Assembly (NCBI GenBank): GCA_002368175.1
Contig: AP018172.1
Location: 7,257,001 to 7,321,000, forward strand
Reading direction: 5' to 3'
DNA: 64,000 bases
Source: Calothrix sp. NIES-2098
Lineage (GTDB): Bacteria; Cyanobacteriota; Cyanobacteriia; Cyanobacteriales; Nostocaceae
Below the pieces are notes generated by a model. The model saw nothing but the letters and a program-made list of their open reading frames with translations. It did no database searches and was not told the DNA's origin. The translations under genes and the position numbers were made by a program. Position 1 is the first letter of the stretch. The number at the start of each line of letters is the position of its first letter. This document shows positions 1 to 8,918 of this stretch, one piece after another.

Positions 1-701
1 GCATAGCCCCAATCTCGCTTGGCATCCAGATTGCCCATATAAAGCTTTTTCTGTTTACCAGCAACAATTTGCGCCACAGCCCTAGTAATTTTACGGGTAA
101 CAAAAGTTTCACCGCGTCGTGGTGATTCGTGATTAAAAAGTATACCATTACAAGCAAACAACGAATAAGATTCACGGTAATTTACCGTCTGCCAATGAGC
201 ATAAACTTTTGCACAGGCATAAGGACTACGGGGATAGAAAGGCGTGGTTTCACTTTGAGGCACTGCTTGCACTAAACCATACATTTCGGAAGAACCAGCT
301 TGATAAAAGCGCACTTGAATTCCAGTACGCCGCTGGTAATCCCGAATTGCTTCCAACAAACGTAGTGTTCCCATCCCGACAGCATCTACTGTATATTCTG
401 GTGAATCAAAGCTCACTCTTACATGGGATTGCGCACCTAGATTGTAGATTTCTTGTGGCTGTACTTCTTCTAAAATCCGGCGTAGTGTCGTACCATCTGT
501 CAAATCGCCATAGTGTAGAAATAACCGCACGCCCTCTTTGTGAGGATCTTCATACATATGATCGATGCGGTCTGTGTTAAAGGTAGAAGTCCGGCGAATA
601 ATACCATGAACCTCGTAACCTTGCTCTAGCAAAAACTCACTCAGATATGAACCATCTTGACCAGTAATACCGGTAATTAATGCTCGTTTCTGTTGCGTCA
701 T
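1..701 (-). CDS. gmd: GDP-mannose 4,6-dehydratase, partial (3' end outside window)
   Basis: Converts GDP-D-mannose to GDP-4-keto-6-deoxymannose, the first step toward GDP-fucose or GDP-rhamnose for cell-surface glycans. I translated the minus strand from an ATG at 701 and the frame stays open to the window edge (233 codons seen; the family is about 350 residues). Visible are the Rossmann motif GITGQDG near residues 11-17, the GSSEMYG segment, and the catalytic YxxxK as YACAK near residue 157. The next gene downstream, outside the window, is often a GDP-fucose synthase, but that is inference. It stands at the edge of a polysaccharide gene island and supplies a nucleotide sugar that differs from the dTDP-rhamnose genes further on. 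Identity is firm from the motifs. Confidence 0.95.
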   Translation of the reverse strand, partial: MTQQKRALITGITGQDGSYLSEFLLEQGYEVHGIIRRTSTFNTDRIDHMYEDPHKEGVRLFLHYGDLTDGTTLRRILEEVQPQEIYNLGAQSHVRVSFDSPEYTVDAVGMGTLRLLEAIRDYQRRTGIQVRFYQAGSSEMYGLVQAVPQSETTPFYPRSPYACAKVYAHWQTVNYRESYSLFACNGILFNHESPRRGETFVTRKITRAVAQIVAGKQKKLYMGNLDAKRDWGY

Positions 702-1307
702 GCCTAGGGATTCCTTTGTTATCTTCAGTAAAAAAAAGTTACAGCCTAACTGATACAAGCTAGCAGTTAATCACTAAATTGCCTAATGGGAAACCTACGA
801 ATCTTCCCCATCACTGTAAATTTAAAGTAAATAAATATACTTATATAAATTTATTTAATAAGCATTTTGGCTGTATAAAGGGCAAAATTCTGGCATTTTT
901 ATCTAAAATTTTGATATATCTTTACCAAAACTTTATATTAAGCAGTATTTTATTAAGCCTGAATAATTTTTCGGAAAGATTATTTTTTATTAAGATAAAA
1001 ATATTCAGCGTTAAGATACTATGCGTTTAAATTTTATACTTAGCACTTGAGTTTTCAAGAGAAGCTAGCGTTTATAGCGATCTATGTTCTCAAGTTGGGG
1101 AACTACACAACGCCGCAGATCCTCAAGGCTGAACTGCCGATGCTGCTAATACCACGGTTCTGTCTGTTCTCCACTGGAACAGCCCTAAAGCAAAATTATT
1201 AAATTTAGACGCACATAAGCTTAGTTGTTTTAATTATTGAAAGTGGCTCAGTAATTCTGATTTAGGGGCATTAACTGCCCCACAGAATCTACTGTTTAAG
1301 TATTTTT
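702..1307. other. Intergenic region, no supported gene
   Basis: This 600-base gap separates gmd and the sugar transferase, both on the minus strand. It is AT-rich up to about 1030 and mixed after that. A short open frame at 779-1030 has low-complexity composition (Ile, Leu, Lys, Phe, Asn) and looks like chance. No clear terminator, promoter or RNA gene was recognised. Confidence 0.5.
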
Positions 1308-2069
1308 TCAGTAGGCTCCATTATTTTTAGGCATAATAACTACATCAATTGTTTTCAAGATGATCCATAAATCGAGCCAAAAAGTTCTAAATTTGACATA
1401 ATGTAGGTCTATTTGAACTCTTCTAGGATAGGGAATGTCATTGCGCCCAGAAACTTGCCACAATCCTGTAATTCCCGGACGGATCGTTAAAATCCGATCG
1501 ATGTGGTAGCCATATTTGGGAAGTTCTTCAGCTACTAAAGGTCGCGGGCCAACAACACTCATATCCCCTTTTAAAACATTCCAGAACTGGGGAAATTCAT
1601 CTAAGCTAGTAATTCGCAAAAACCGCCCAATTTTAGTAATTCTGGGGTCATGTTTAAGCTTAAAGCTGCTTTCAAATTCTTGCCGCATCTGCGGGGATGT
1701 TTCCATCATTTGTACGAGAATTTCATCAGCATTGCTCACCATTGTGCGAAATTTAATACAATTAAAGGGCTTGTAGTTTTTACCTACCCTTTCTTGTACA
1801 TAAAAAATCGGACCTTCTGAGCTGCAAGCAATCAGTAAGGCCAGGATTAAGTACACAGGGAAAAATACGATCAAAACAAACAGAGAAAACACAATATCAA
1901 ACAGGCGCTTGGCAAACTCTCCGTTTAAACCTTGAAAAGACAAACCTTTGGGTTTTATCCTAGGAGTCTTTTTTTGTTGGCCCCTTTTTAACAAAGTACG
2001 CGCAGACGTACTAGCGTCTTGCCGTAGGCCTCGCTTGCCGGAGAGGAGTGAGCTCTGGGCAGTCATCAT
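1308..2069 (-). CDS. Undecaprenyl-phosphate sugar-phosphate transferase (short, single-membrane-segment type)
   Basis: Likely starts a lipid-linked glycan by moving a sugar-1-phosphate from a nucleotide sugar onto a polyprenyl phosphate at the inner face of the plasma membrane. The bacterial sugar transferase domain fills the C-terminal 190 residues. It has one hydrophobic segment (LFDIVFSLFVLIVFF) then the family motifs KFRTM, DPRITKIGRFLR, LDEFPQF, GDMSVVGPRP and RPGITGLWQVSGR. I chose the ATG at 2069. A GTG at 2093 would add 8 residues, and AAGGAG directly precedes the ATG pair. The N-terminal 35 residues are encoded by a GC-rich repeat-like stretch and do not look like the family. It is much shorter than the second initiating transferase at 21908, which has an added N-terminal membrane region. 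Confidence 0.88.
   Translation of the reverse strand: MMTAQSSLLSGKRGLRQDASTSARTLLKRGQQKKTPRIKPKGLSFQGLNGEFAKRLFDIVFSLFVLIVFFPVYLILALLIACSSEGPIFYVQERVGKNYKPFNCIKFRTMVSNADEILVQMMETSPQMRQEFESSFKLKHDPRITKIGRFLRITSLDEFPQFWNVLKGDMSVVGPRPLVAEELPKYGYHIDRILTIRPGITGLWQVSGRNDIPYPRRVQIDLHYVKFRTFWLDLWIILKTIDVVIMPKNNGAY
1995..2052. repeat. GC-rich dispersed-repeat-like stretch inside a coding region
   Basis: The stretch contains a 6-base inverted repeat (AGTACG/CGTACT around CGCAGA) followed by GCGTCTTGCCGTAGGC-like sequence of the kind scattered through Nostoc-type genomes. It is read in frame as Ser/Arg/Leu-rich residues at the start of the sugar transferase. The call rests on composition and general familiarity, not on a second copy within this window. 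Confidence 0.35.
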
Positions 2070-2177
2070 ACTCCTTAACAATCCACACCACACATAGTCC
2101 CAATCTTAAATCTAAAACGAGGTGCTTCTGGGTCTAAATTTCCAAAAGCTACAAAACAATTACAAAAATCTTCACCC

Positions 2178-3320
2178 TTACTCCAAAAAAGGTGTTTTTT
2201 TGCTGCACCGTTCTACAAAATTGAGATAGCGATCGCCAAAAACCTGTCGGGAAAACTGGCTAGCGTGCGATCGCAAATATACAGGATTAAACGCGTTTTG
2301 ATACATTTCAAACTTTTCGACTGCTTCTACTAAAGCAGCTTCTGTTTGTACGTTAAAGAAAATACCTGTACTTGTATCGCCACAAGAGCGAATATCTCGT
2401 ACAGTTTCTAACGCGCCCCCTGCACCATAGGCAATTACAGGTGTACCACAAGCTTGTGCCTCAACTAAAGCAATACCAAAATCTTCACAAGCTGCGTACA
2501 CAAACGCCTTTGCTCTAGCCATATATTTTTTCACTACATCATCAGGTTGCCATCCCAGTATTTGGATATTAAAATTTGCTATTTTGCGAAGATATTTCAT
2601 CTGTGGGCCTGTACCAATTATTACCAATGGTTTTTGCAGTTGATTAAAAGCTCGGACAATTAAAGATACTTGCTTGTAACTTACTAACCGGGAAACTATT
2701 AGATAAAAGTCTTCTTTTTCAGCTACAAAAGGCATGACATCAACATTAACTGGCGGATAAATTACTTCTGCTGTTCGCCGATAGCAGCGCCAAATTCGAC
2801 GAGCTGTATGCTTGGAATTGGCAATAAAATAATCAACACGATTTGCTGATAATACATCCCACTGACGTAAACGATGCAATAAATATCGCGTTATCCATCC
2901 AGTTATACCCTTTCCCAATCTGCTTTGTTGCAGGTAATCAAAAGTCAAGTCCCAAGCATAACGCATGGGACTGTGACAATAACAAATATGTAATTGTTCG
3001 GGAGTGGTAATCACTCCTTTTGCTACCGCGTGCGAAGAAGATAGAATTACATCGTATTGGCGTAAATCCAATTGTTCAATCGCTAATGGCAAAAAAGGTA
3101 AGTATTTTTGGATACCATTGCGAGCATGGGGAAAGTTTTGCAGGAAAGTCGTGCCAATCTGACGCTGATATAAATAGCTTTTAGGATTGCTGGATTCAAA
3201 GTCAATCAGGGCATACAAATCCGCATTGATATGATTCAGAATCTCTTGCACAACTAGTTCTGAACCGCCAGTGGCTTTAGGTGTCAGCCATTCATGAATC
3301 AAAGCATATTTTAAGGGCAC
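2178..3320 (-). CDS. Glycosyltransferase family 4
   Basis: A retaining, nucleotide-sugar-dependent glycosyltransferase of GT-B fold, cytoplasmic or membrane-associated, probably adding one sugar to the polysaccharide repeat unit. The 380-residue length is normal for GT4. The N-terminal acceptor domain has the glycine-rich TGGSE loop near residue 18. The C-terminal donor domain has LIVSRLVSYKQ and the EX7E motif in EDFGIALVE, followed by AQACGTPVIAYGAGG. Start is GTG at 3320, since no in-frame ATG comes before the conserved first strand (KYALIHEWL). It lies 108 bases upstream of the sugar transferase on the same strand, so the two may be cotranscribed. Donor and acceptor sugars cannot be told from sequence. 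Confidence 0.9.
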   Translation of the reverse strand: MPLKYALIHEWLTPKATGGSELVVQEILNHINADLYALIDFESSNPKSYLYQRQIGTTFLQNFPHARNGIQKYLPFLPLAIEQLDLRQYDVILSSSHAVAKGVITTPEQLHICYCHSPMRYAWDLTFDYLQQSRLGKGITGWITRYLLHRLRQWDVLSANRVDYFIANSKHTARRIWRCYRRTAEVIYPPVNVDVMPFVAEKEDFYLIVSRLVSYKQVSLIVRAFNQLQKPLVIIGTGPQMKYLRKIANFNIQILGWQPDDVVKKYMARAKAFVYAACEDFGIALVEAQACGTPVIAYGAGGALETVRDIRSCGDTSTGIFFNVQTEAALVEAVEKFEMYQNAFNPVYLRSHASQFSRQVFGDRYLNFVERCSKKTPFLE

Positions 3321-3585
3321 AGCTAACTTAAATAAGTGGAAAATACAGCAAACAAATTGTCAGGTTAACTGAAAAGTTTCCCTTTGCGATCGAGGAATGG
3401 AAAGCAACCCAGATTTCACCGAAGACGTATTTCTTTTAAAACAGGTTCCAGAGGGATACTACAACCTGATAACCTCAAACATGGGATTAAATACCGGGTA
3501 TTAAGTATCCGGTATGGAGTAGAAATATTTTCTAGTTCTTACTTCGCAATCCCTTGACAAAAAATGACATAGGAAGTAGTAATTT

Positions 3586-4524
3586 ATGAGAATTTTAGTT
3601 ATAGGTGGCACTCGGTTCATCGGTATTTACTTAACTCAACTGTTAGTAGAACAAGGACATGAGGTAGTGCTGTTTAATCGTGGTAATCGACCTGCACCTT
3701 CATTACAGGGAGTAGGACAAATTATAGGCGATCGCACTGACCCTACTCAGTTAAAAACAAAGTTATCACAAGAAAATTTTGATGCCATTTTTGACAATAA
3801 TGGGAGGGAACTTACTGATACTCAACCACTGGCAGAAATTTTCCAAGACCGCGTACAACATTTTGTATACATGAGTTCGGCTGGTGTGTATCTTAAATCT
3901 GACCAAATGCCACATATAGAAGGCGATCCTGTAGATCCTAAAAGCCGTCATCGGGGTAAGCATGAAACAGAAGCCTATCTAGCTCAAATCGGCATACCCT
4001 TTACCTCGATTCGTCCCACCTATATTTATGGGCCGCGTAATTATAACGATTTAGAAAGTTGGTTTTTTGATAGAATTGTCCGCGATCGCCCGATTCCCAT
4101 CCCTGGTAACGGCTTATATATCACGCAGCTTGGTCATGTAAAAGATTTGGCAAGAGCAATGACTAAAGTGTTAGGGAATCAGCAAGCAATAGGGCAAATT
4201 TATAATGTATCAGGCGATCGCTATGTCACTTTTGATGGTTTAGCCCGTGCTTGTGCGAAAGCCACTGGCAAATCACCCGAAGCTGTGAAAATTGTTCATT
4301 ATGACCCGAAAAAATTTGATTTCGGTAAACGCAAAGCCTTTCCCATGCGGGGACAGCATTTCTTTGCATCGGTGAATAAGGCTCAAACCGAATTAAGCTG
4401 GCAGCCTGAGTATGATTTGATATCTGGGCTGACTGATGCCTTTGAAAATGATTATCTAGCATCTGGGCGAAACAAAGCTGAGATTGATTTTTCTGTAGAT
4501 GAAGAGATTCTACAAGCTTTGTGA
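3586..4524 (+). CDS. Atypical NAD-dependent epimerase/dehydratase, CSP41-like
   Basis: A 312-residue extended short-chain dehydrogenase/reductase-fold protein. The dinucleotide motif is GGTRFIG near residues 7-13, as in the chloroplast CSP41 RNA-binding proteins and their cyanobacterial relatives. The usual catalytic YxxxK is not seen: the equivalent segment after MSSAGVY reads RHRGK, with Arg where Tyr is expected. That argues against a normal epimerase reaction and for an RNA-binding or structural role (known for CSP41, inferred here). It stands alone, divergent from the GT4 gene and ahead of the rhamnose genes, separated from them by two hairpins. It need not belong to the polysaccharide pathway. 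Confidence 0.8.
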   Translation: MRILVIGGTRFIGIYLTQLLVEQGHEVVLFNRGNRPAPSLQGVGQIIGDRTDPTQLKTKLSQENFDAIFDNNGRELTDTQPLAEIFQDRVQHFVYMSSAGVYLKSDQMPHIEGDPVDPKSRHRGKHETEAYLAQIGIPFTSIRPTYIYGPRNYNDLESWFFDRIVRDRPIPIPGNGLYITQLGHVKDLARAMTKVLGNQQAIGQIYNVSGDRYVTFDGLARACAKATGKSPEAVKIVHYDPKKFDFGKRKAFPMRGQHFFASVNKAQTELSWQPEYDLISGLTDAFENDYLASGRNKAEIDFSVDEEILQAL

Positions 4525-4553
4525 GCGATAGAAAAATTTGAACTCAGATGAAG

Positions 4554-4624
4554 AGTGCTGAGGGGGGAATGTCACTCATTACTCAGCACTGAATAGGTAA
4601 AGGTGCAAGCTAAAACTAGCACCT
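4554..4624 (+). terminator. Two hairpins, probable terminator after the CSP41-like gene
   Basis: The first hairpin pairs AGTGCTGAG (4554-4562) with CTCAGCACT (4582-4590), a perfect 9-base stem. The second pairs AGGTGC (4601-4606) with GCACCT (4619-4624), followed by CTTTGC. The run of T is short, so it is a weak intrinsic terminator, but it sits exactly between the CSP41-like gene and rfbB. Confidence 0.5.
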
Positions 4625-4675
4625 CTTTGCGTAAAAATTCACCTAAGATGTATAAGACGAATAATTTGAGAAAAT

Positions 4676-5746
4676 ATGCAAACACTATTAGTCACTGGAG
4701 GAGCCGGATTTATTGGAGCGAATTTTATTCTCCAAGCGAGAAAGACGCAATGGGCTAATATAGTTAATTTAGATAAGTTAACTTATGCTAGTAACCTCCA
4801 AACCTTAGCAGAACTCCAAAACGACCCAAACTATCGTTTTATTCAAGGTGACATTGGCAACGCAGAATTAGTCAGCTACCTCTTAGAACAGTATCAGCCA
4901 GATGCAATTATTAATTTCGCTGCGGAAAGTCATGTTGACCGTTCTATCCTGAGTCCTCATGACTTCATCCAAACTAATGTTGTCGGAACATTTCAACTAC
5001 TAGAAGCAAGTAGACTCTACTGGCAAACACTATCATCGCTAAGACAAGAAAAATTTCGCTTTTTGCATGTGTCTACAGATGAAGTATACGGCTCGCTCCA
5101 ACTACAAGACCCAGCCTTCCGCGAAGATACGCCCTACGCACCCAATAGTCCTTACGCAGCGTCGAAAGCAGCATCCGATCATTTTGTCAGAGCTTACTAT
5201 CACACTTACGGATTACCTACTTTAACAACCAATTGCTCAAACAACTACGGGCCGCGTCAGTTTCCAGAAAAACTAATTCCTTTGACTATTCTCAATGCTC
5301 TAGATGGTAAACCACTACCCATATATGGGGATGGTCAAAATATTCGCGATTGGCTTTATGTTATCGACCACTGCGAGGCTATATATCTTGTTTTGCAACA
5401 GGGGAAAGTTGGTGAAACCTATAATATTGGCGGTCTGAACGAACAAGCTAATTTAACAGTTGTGGAAAAAATTTGTGCTATTTTAGATGACTTAGCTCCC
5501 AAATCGGATTTTCATTACTCTTCTTTAATTACTTTTGTGAAAGACCGTCCCGGTCACGACAGAAGATATGCAATTGATTGTACTAAAATCAACCGCGCTC
5601 TAGGTTGGCAACCTCAAGAAAATTTTGACAGTGGATTATTAAAAACAGTTCAATGGTATCTTAATAACTCTGATTGGATCAATCAAGTGCGCTCAGGTGC
5701 TTACCAAAATTGGCTAAAACAAAACTATGAGAATCGGAAATTTTAA
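4676..5746 (+). CDS. rfbB: dTDP-glucose 4,6-dehydratase
   Basis: Second enzyme of dTDP-L-rhamnose synthesis: dTDP-glucose to dTDP-4-keto-6-deoxyglucose, NAD-dependent, cytoplasmic. The 356-residue protein shows GGAGFIGANF at residues 7-16, the catalytic STDEVYG segment (Thr-Asp-Glu), YAASK as the YxxxK pair near residue 161, and the conserved NNYGPRQFPEKLIP stretch. It is the first of four genes (rfbB, rfbA, rfbC, rfbD) in the same direction that complete the pathway. The following gene starts about 55 bases later. Length and motifs are normal, with no sign of damage. Confidence 0.96.
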   Translation: MQTLLVTGGAGFIGANFILQARKTQWANIVNLDKLTYASNLQTLAELQNDPNYRFIQGDIGNAELVSYLLEQYQPDAIINFAAESHVDRSILSPHDFIQTNVVGTFQLLEASRLYWQTLSSLRQEKFRFLHVSTDEVYGSLQLQDPAFREDTPYAPNSPYAASKAASDHFVRAYYHTYGLPTLTTNCSNNYGPRQFPEKLIPLTILNALDGKPLPIYGDGQNIRDWLYVIDHCEAIYLVLQQGKVGETYNIGGLNEQANLTVVEKICAILDDLAPKSDFHYSSLITFVKDRPGHDRRYAIDCTKINRALGWQPQENFDSGLLKTVQWYLNNSDWINQVRSGAYQNWLKQNYENRKF

Positions 5747-5800
5747 ATCATTTGTAGTTGAACACAAATGACCGATGATAAATGACAAATGGCAAATATT

Positions 5801-6790
5801 ATGAAAGGTATTATTTTAGCTGGTGGCTCTGGTACACGTCTTTATCCGCTAACTTATGCTGTTAGCAAACAGCTAATGCCAGTGTATGATAAGCCCATGA
5901 TTTACTATCCCTTATCTATATTGATGCTGGCAGGTATTCGGGACATTTTAATTATTTCTACTCCTAAGGACTTACCTTTATTTGAAAAAATTTTAAAAGA
6001 TGGTAGCCAGTGGGGTTTGCGATTTAGCTATATTGAGCAGCCAAACCCAGAAGGATTAGCACAAGCTTTTATTCTGGGCAAAGATTTTATTGCTAATGAG
6101 CCAGTATGTTTAATTTTAGGCGATAACATTTTTTATGGTCATGGTTTAACAGAAGTATTAGCTAGGGCTGCAAGTCTTCAAGAAGGTGCATTAGTTTTTG
6201 GCTATCAAGTAAAAGATGCGAGCCAATATGGAGTAATTGAATTTGATAGCAATGGACGAGCTATTAGTATTGAAGAAAAACCTCTAAAGCCTAAATCTAA
6301 GTATGCTGTACCTGGTATCTACTTCTATGATTCTCAAGTAGCAGAAATCGCTGCTAGCCTTAAACCTTCTGCTCGGAATGAACTAGAAATTACTGATTTA
6401 AATATAGCTTACTTGAATAAAGGTCAATTACAAGTAGAAATTTTGGGTCGTGGATATGCATGGTTAGATACTGGTACTCATGAATCCTTACATCAGGCGG
6501 GTAACTTTATCCAAACGCTAGAAGAACGGCAAGGTTTAAAAATAGCTTGTCTTGAAGAAATTGCCTACACCCAAAGCTATATTGACTCAACCCAGCTCCT
6601 TCATTTAGCTGCATCTATGGCTAAGAGTAGTTATGGTCGTTATTTGATGTCTATTTTAGAGAACGATCGAATATCTCAAACCATAGAAGACAATAACGGA
6701 ATGGTAAAATCTTCTCTAGACATACAGCCATCTGGCTGGAATATATTGAATGAAAAAACAATAAAAATAACAAAACCAGATTATAAATAA
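5801..6790 (+). CDS. rfbA: Glucose-1-phosphate thymidylyltransferase
   Basis: First step of the dTDP-rhamnose pathway: glucose-1-phosphate plus dTTP gives dTDP-glucose. The nucleotidyltransferase signature GGSGTRLYPLT and the KPMIYYPL segment are at the start, with GDNIFYGHG in the centre and EEKP after it. I prefer the ATG at 5801 (MKGIILAGG, the usual family start) over the one at 5789, giving 329 residues. The family is about 290 long. The last 40 residues after GRYLMSIL are a polar extension without recognised motif. The gene lies between rfbB and rfbC in the rhamnose set. Confidence 0.95.
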   Translation: MKGIILAGGSGTRLYPLTYAVSKQLMPVYDKPMIYYPLSILMLAGIRDILIISTPKDLPLFEKILKDGSQWGLRFSYIEQPNPEGLAQAFILGKDFIANEPVCLILGDNIFYGHGLTEVLARAASLQEGALVFGYQVKDASQYGVIEFDSNGRAISIEEKPLKPKSKYAVPGIYFYDSQVAEIAASLKPSARNELEITDLNIAYLNKGQLQVEILGRGYAWLDTGTHESLHQAGNFIQTLEERQGLKIACLEEIAYTQSYIDSTQLLHLAASMAKSSYGRYLMSILENDRISQTIEDNNGMVKSSLDIQPSGWNILNEKTIKITKPDYK

Positions 6791-6868
6791 ATCTCTGCAT
6801 AATATATCCTTACAGTTTGTAGTCTACTGTAATAAAGCAGAAATTTTAGTATTACAAAGGATAGAAGA

Positions 6869-7414
6869 ATGCAAGTAAAACAGACAGAAATTCCTGATGT
6901 AATAGCGATCGAGCCGCAGATATTTGGAGATGAACGCGGTTTTTTTTATGAAAGTTATAACGAAAAAGCTTTGTTAGAAAAGGCAGGAATTGCTGAACAT
7001 TTTGTCCAAGACAATCATTCTCGTTCTGCCAAAAATATCTTGCGTGGTTTACACTATCAAATTCAGCAGCCTCAAGGAAAACTTGTAAGAGTGGTAGTAG
7101 GAGCAGTTTTTGATGTAGCTGTAGATTTACGCAAAAGCTCTAAAAGTTTTGGTCAATGGGTTGGTATAGACTTGACAGCCGAAAATAAACGGCAACTTTG
7201 GATACCACCAGGTTTTGCGCATGGTTTTGTGGTGCTTTCTGAATATGCGGAATTCTTATATAAAACTACAAATTACTACGCACCACAATATGAACGCACG
7301 CTGATGTGGAATGACCCCGATTTAGCGATCGCCTGGCCAATTGAAACAGAACCAGTCTTATCTGCTAAAGATAAAGCTGGAATTTTGTTTCGAGACGCAG
7401 AGGTATATGCATGA
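6869..7414 (+). CDS. rfbC: dTDP-4-dehydrorhamnose 3,5-epimerase
   Basis: Third step of dTDP-rhamnose synthesis: epimerises C3 and C5 of the 4-keto sugar. The 181-residue cupin-fold protein has the usual length. It shows DERGFFYE, the catalytic-His segment LRGLHYQ near residue 61, PQGKLVRV, and PPGFAHGFVVLS. AAGGATAGAAGA ahead of the ATG at 6869 is a plausible ribosome site. Its stop overlaps the start of rfbD by four bases (ATGA), which indicates translational coupling. Confidence 0.96.
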   Translation: MQVKQTEIPDVIAIEPQIFGDERGFFYESYNEKALLEKAGIAEHFVQDNHSRSAKNILRGLHYQIQQPQGKLVRVVVGAVFDVAVDLRKSSKSFGQWVGIDLTAENKRQLWIPPGFAHGFVVLSEYAEFLYKTTNYYAPQYERTLMWNDPDLAIAWPIETEPVLSAKDKAGILFRDAEVYA

Positions 7415-8307
7415 AAATTCTCTTGACAGGTGTAACTGGACAACTAGGTTGGGAATTGCAGCGCACCCTGCTGACTATAGGTGAAGTCATACCTGTGGGG
7501 CGTAGTGTCAGTGACCCAAGTTTGCAAATGGATCTAGCTCAACTAGATAGTATTCGCCGCACTATTAGGGAAGTCAAACCAGACTTAATTATCAACCCGG
7601 CGGCTTATACAGCAGTAGATAAAGCAGAATCAGAACCAGAATTAGCAATGGCGATTAACGGTATTGCGCCAGGCGCGATCGCCCAAGAAGCCAAGCAATT
7701 AGGTGCAGCTGTTATTCACTATTCCACAGATTATGTCTTTGATGGTAAAAAAAATACTGCATATACTGAGCAAGACCAAACCAATCCGCAAAACATCTAC
7801 GGTAAAACAAAGCTCGCAGGAGAACAGGCGATCGCATCTGTTGGCGTACCGCATTTAATTTTACGTACTAGTTGGGTTTATAGCTTGCGAAGTAAGAATT
7901 TTTTACTCACAATGTTAAGGCTGGCTCAGGAACGCGAAGAAATCAGAGTTGTTGATGACCAAATCGGCGCACCTACTTGGAGTCGCACAATCGCTGAAGC
8001 CACAGCCCAAATTCTATCTCAGGCTCCAGAGAATATATCTGATTTTTTAGCAAGTAGAGGTGGACTGTATCACTTAACTGCTAGCGGACAGACTAGCTGG
8101 TATGGATTTGCCAAAGCAATTTTTGAGCTTGATGAGAAAAAGAGCGATCGCAAGTTGCAAAGATTGATTGCGATTACTTCTCAGGAATATCCCACACCAG
8201 CCAGCAGACCAGCTTATTCGTTATTAGACAGTCAGAAATTATCTAATACATTCGGATTGCTTTTACCAGATTGGGAAAGAAGTTTAGAGTTAGTGATGCA
8301 GAAATAA
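7411..8307 (+). CDS. rfbD: dTDP-4-dehydrorhamnose reductase
   Basis: Last step of dTDP-L-rhamnose synthesis, an NAD(P)H-dependent reduction of the 4-keto group. The 298-residue SDR has GVTGQLGWEL at residues 7-16, NPAAYTAVDKAE, STDYVFDG, and the catalytic YGKTK (YxxxK) near residue 130. Translation is probably coupled to rfbC through the ATGA overlap. With rfbB, rfbA and rfbC it gives the cell a full route to the activated rhamnose donor. Confidence 0.96.
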   Translation: MKILLTGVTGQLGWELQRTLLTIGEVIPVGRSVSDPSLQMDLAQLDSIRRTIREVKPDLIINPAAYTAVDKAESEPELAMAINGIAPGAIAQEAKQLGAAVIHYSTDYVFDGKKNTAYTEQDQTNPQNIYGKTKLAGEQAIASVGVPHLILRTSWVYSLRSKNFLLTMLRLAQEREEIRVVDDQIGAPTWSRTIAEATAQILSQAPENISDFLASRGGLYHLTASGQTSWYGFAKAIFELDEKKSDRKLQRLIAITSQEYPTPASRPAYSLLDSQKLSNTFGLLLPDWERSLELVMQK

Positions 8308-8331
8308 CTAATTTAGTTGAATCTTAAACTC

Positions 8332-8898
8332 ATGGTTTCTCGGCGCAAGCTTCTAAAATTAGTAGGACTAGTTTTAGCGGTCTGGATTACTATCATACCT
8401 GCTAAGATAGCGATCGCTTCTTACCAAGCCCCCATACCACAGGCAATTTTCGTTCTGGGAGGTGATTTTGCCAGGATCGAGTTCGCCGCCAAGTTTGCCC
8501 AGTCTCACAGTAATTTAGATATTTGGGTTTCCGATCTCACCTCAAATTTGGAATCTATTCGCTTAATTTTTCACAAATTTGGTGTTGTAGATCGAAGGTT
8601 ACGCTTAGATGGTCGCGCCACAGATACAGTAACTAATTTCACGACAATGGCAGCAGATTTTGTCGATCGGAAGTTACAGCATATTTATCTGATTACATCG
8701 GATTATCACATGAGAAGAGCAAGAGCGATCGCAACCATTGTTTTGGGTAGCCAAGGAATTACAGTTACACCTATTGCAGTACCTTCAAAAGGCGCTAAAT
8801 CCGAAACTTTGCTAAGAGTGTTACGAGATTTTGGGCGATCGATTTTGTGGGTTTTAAGTGGACGAAGTGGCGCGAGTTTAAACCCTCGTCTCAGCTGA
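8332..8898 (+). CDS. YdcF/DUF218-family protein with N-terminal signal or anchor
   Basis: The N-terminus (residues 8-28, LVGLVLAVWITIIPAKIAIA) is a signal peptide or single membrane anchor preceded by basic residues. The rest matches the DUF218/YdcF fold: AIFVLGG near residue 40, DGRATDT, and TSDYHMRRA near the C-terminus. Family members are linked to envelope and polysaccharide metabolism, but the reaction is not established. I place the start at the ATG at 8332; a TTG at 8317 would add five residues. It follows rfbD by 24 bases and is likely cotranscribed with the rhamnose genes. Confidence 0.8.
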   Translation: MVSRRKLLKLVGLVLAVWITIIPAKIAIASYQAPIPQAIFVLGGDFARIEFAAKFAQSHSNLDIWVSDLTSNLESIRLIFHKFGVVDRRLRLDGRATDTVTNFTTMAADFVDRKLQHIYLITSDYHMRRARAIATIVLGSQGITVTPIAVPSKGAKSETLLRVLRDFGRSILWVLSGRSGASLNPRLS

Positions 8899-8918
8899 GA
8901 TAGCCGAAGAATAATATC

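Noticed and set aside
209..580. Plus-strand open frame of 123 codons
   Set aside because: It lies entirely antisense to the well-supported gmd coding frame and has no family resemblance.
779..1030. Plus-strand open frame of 83 codons in the gap after gmd
   Set aside because: Its composition is low-complexity AT-driven (Lys, Ile, Leu, Phe, Asn), with no ribosome site and no recognisable domain.
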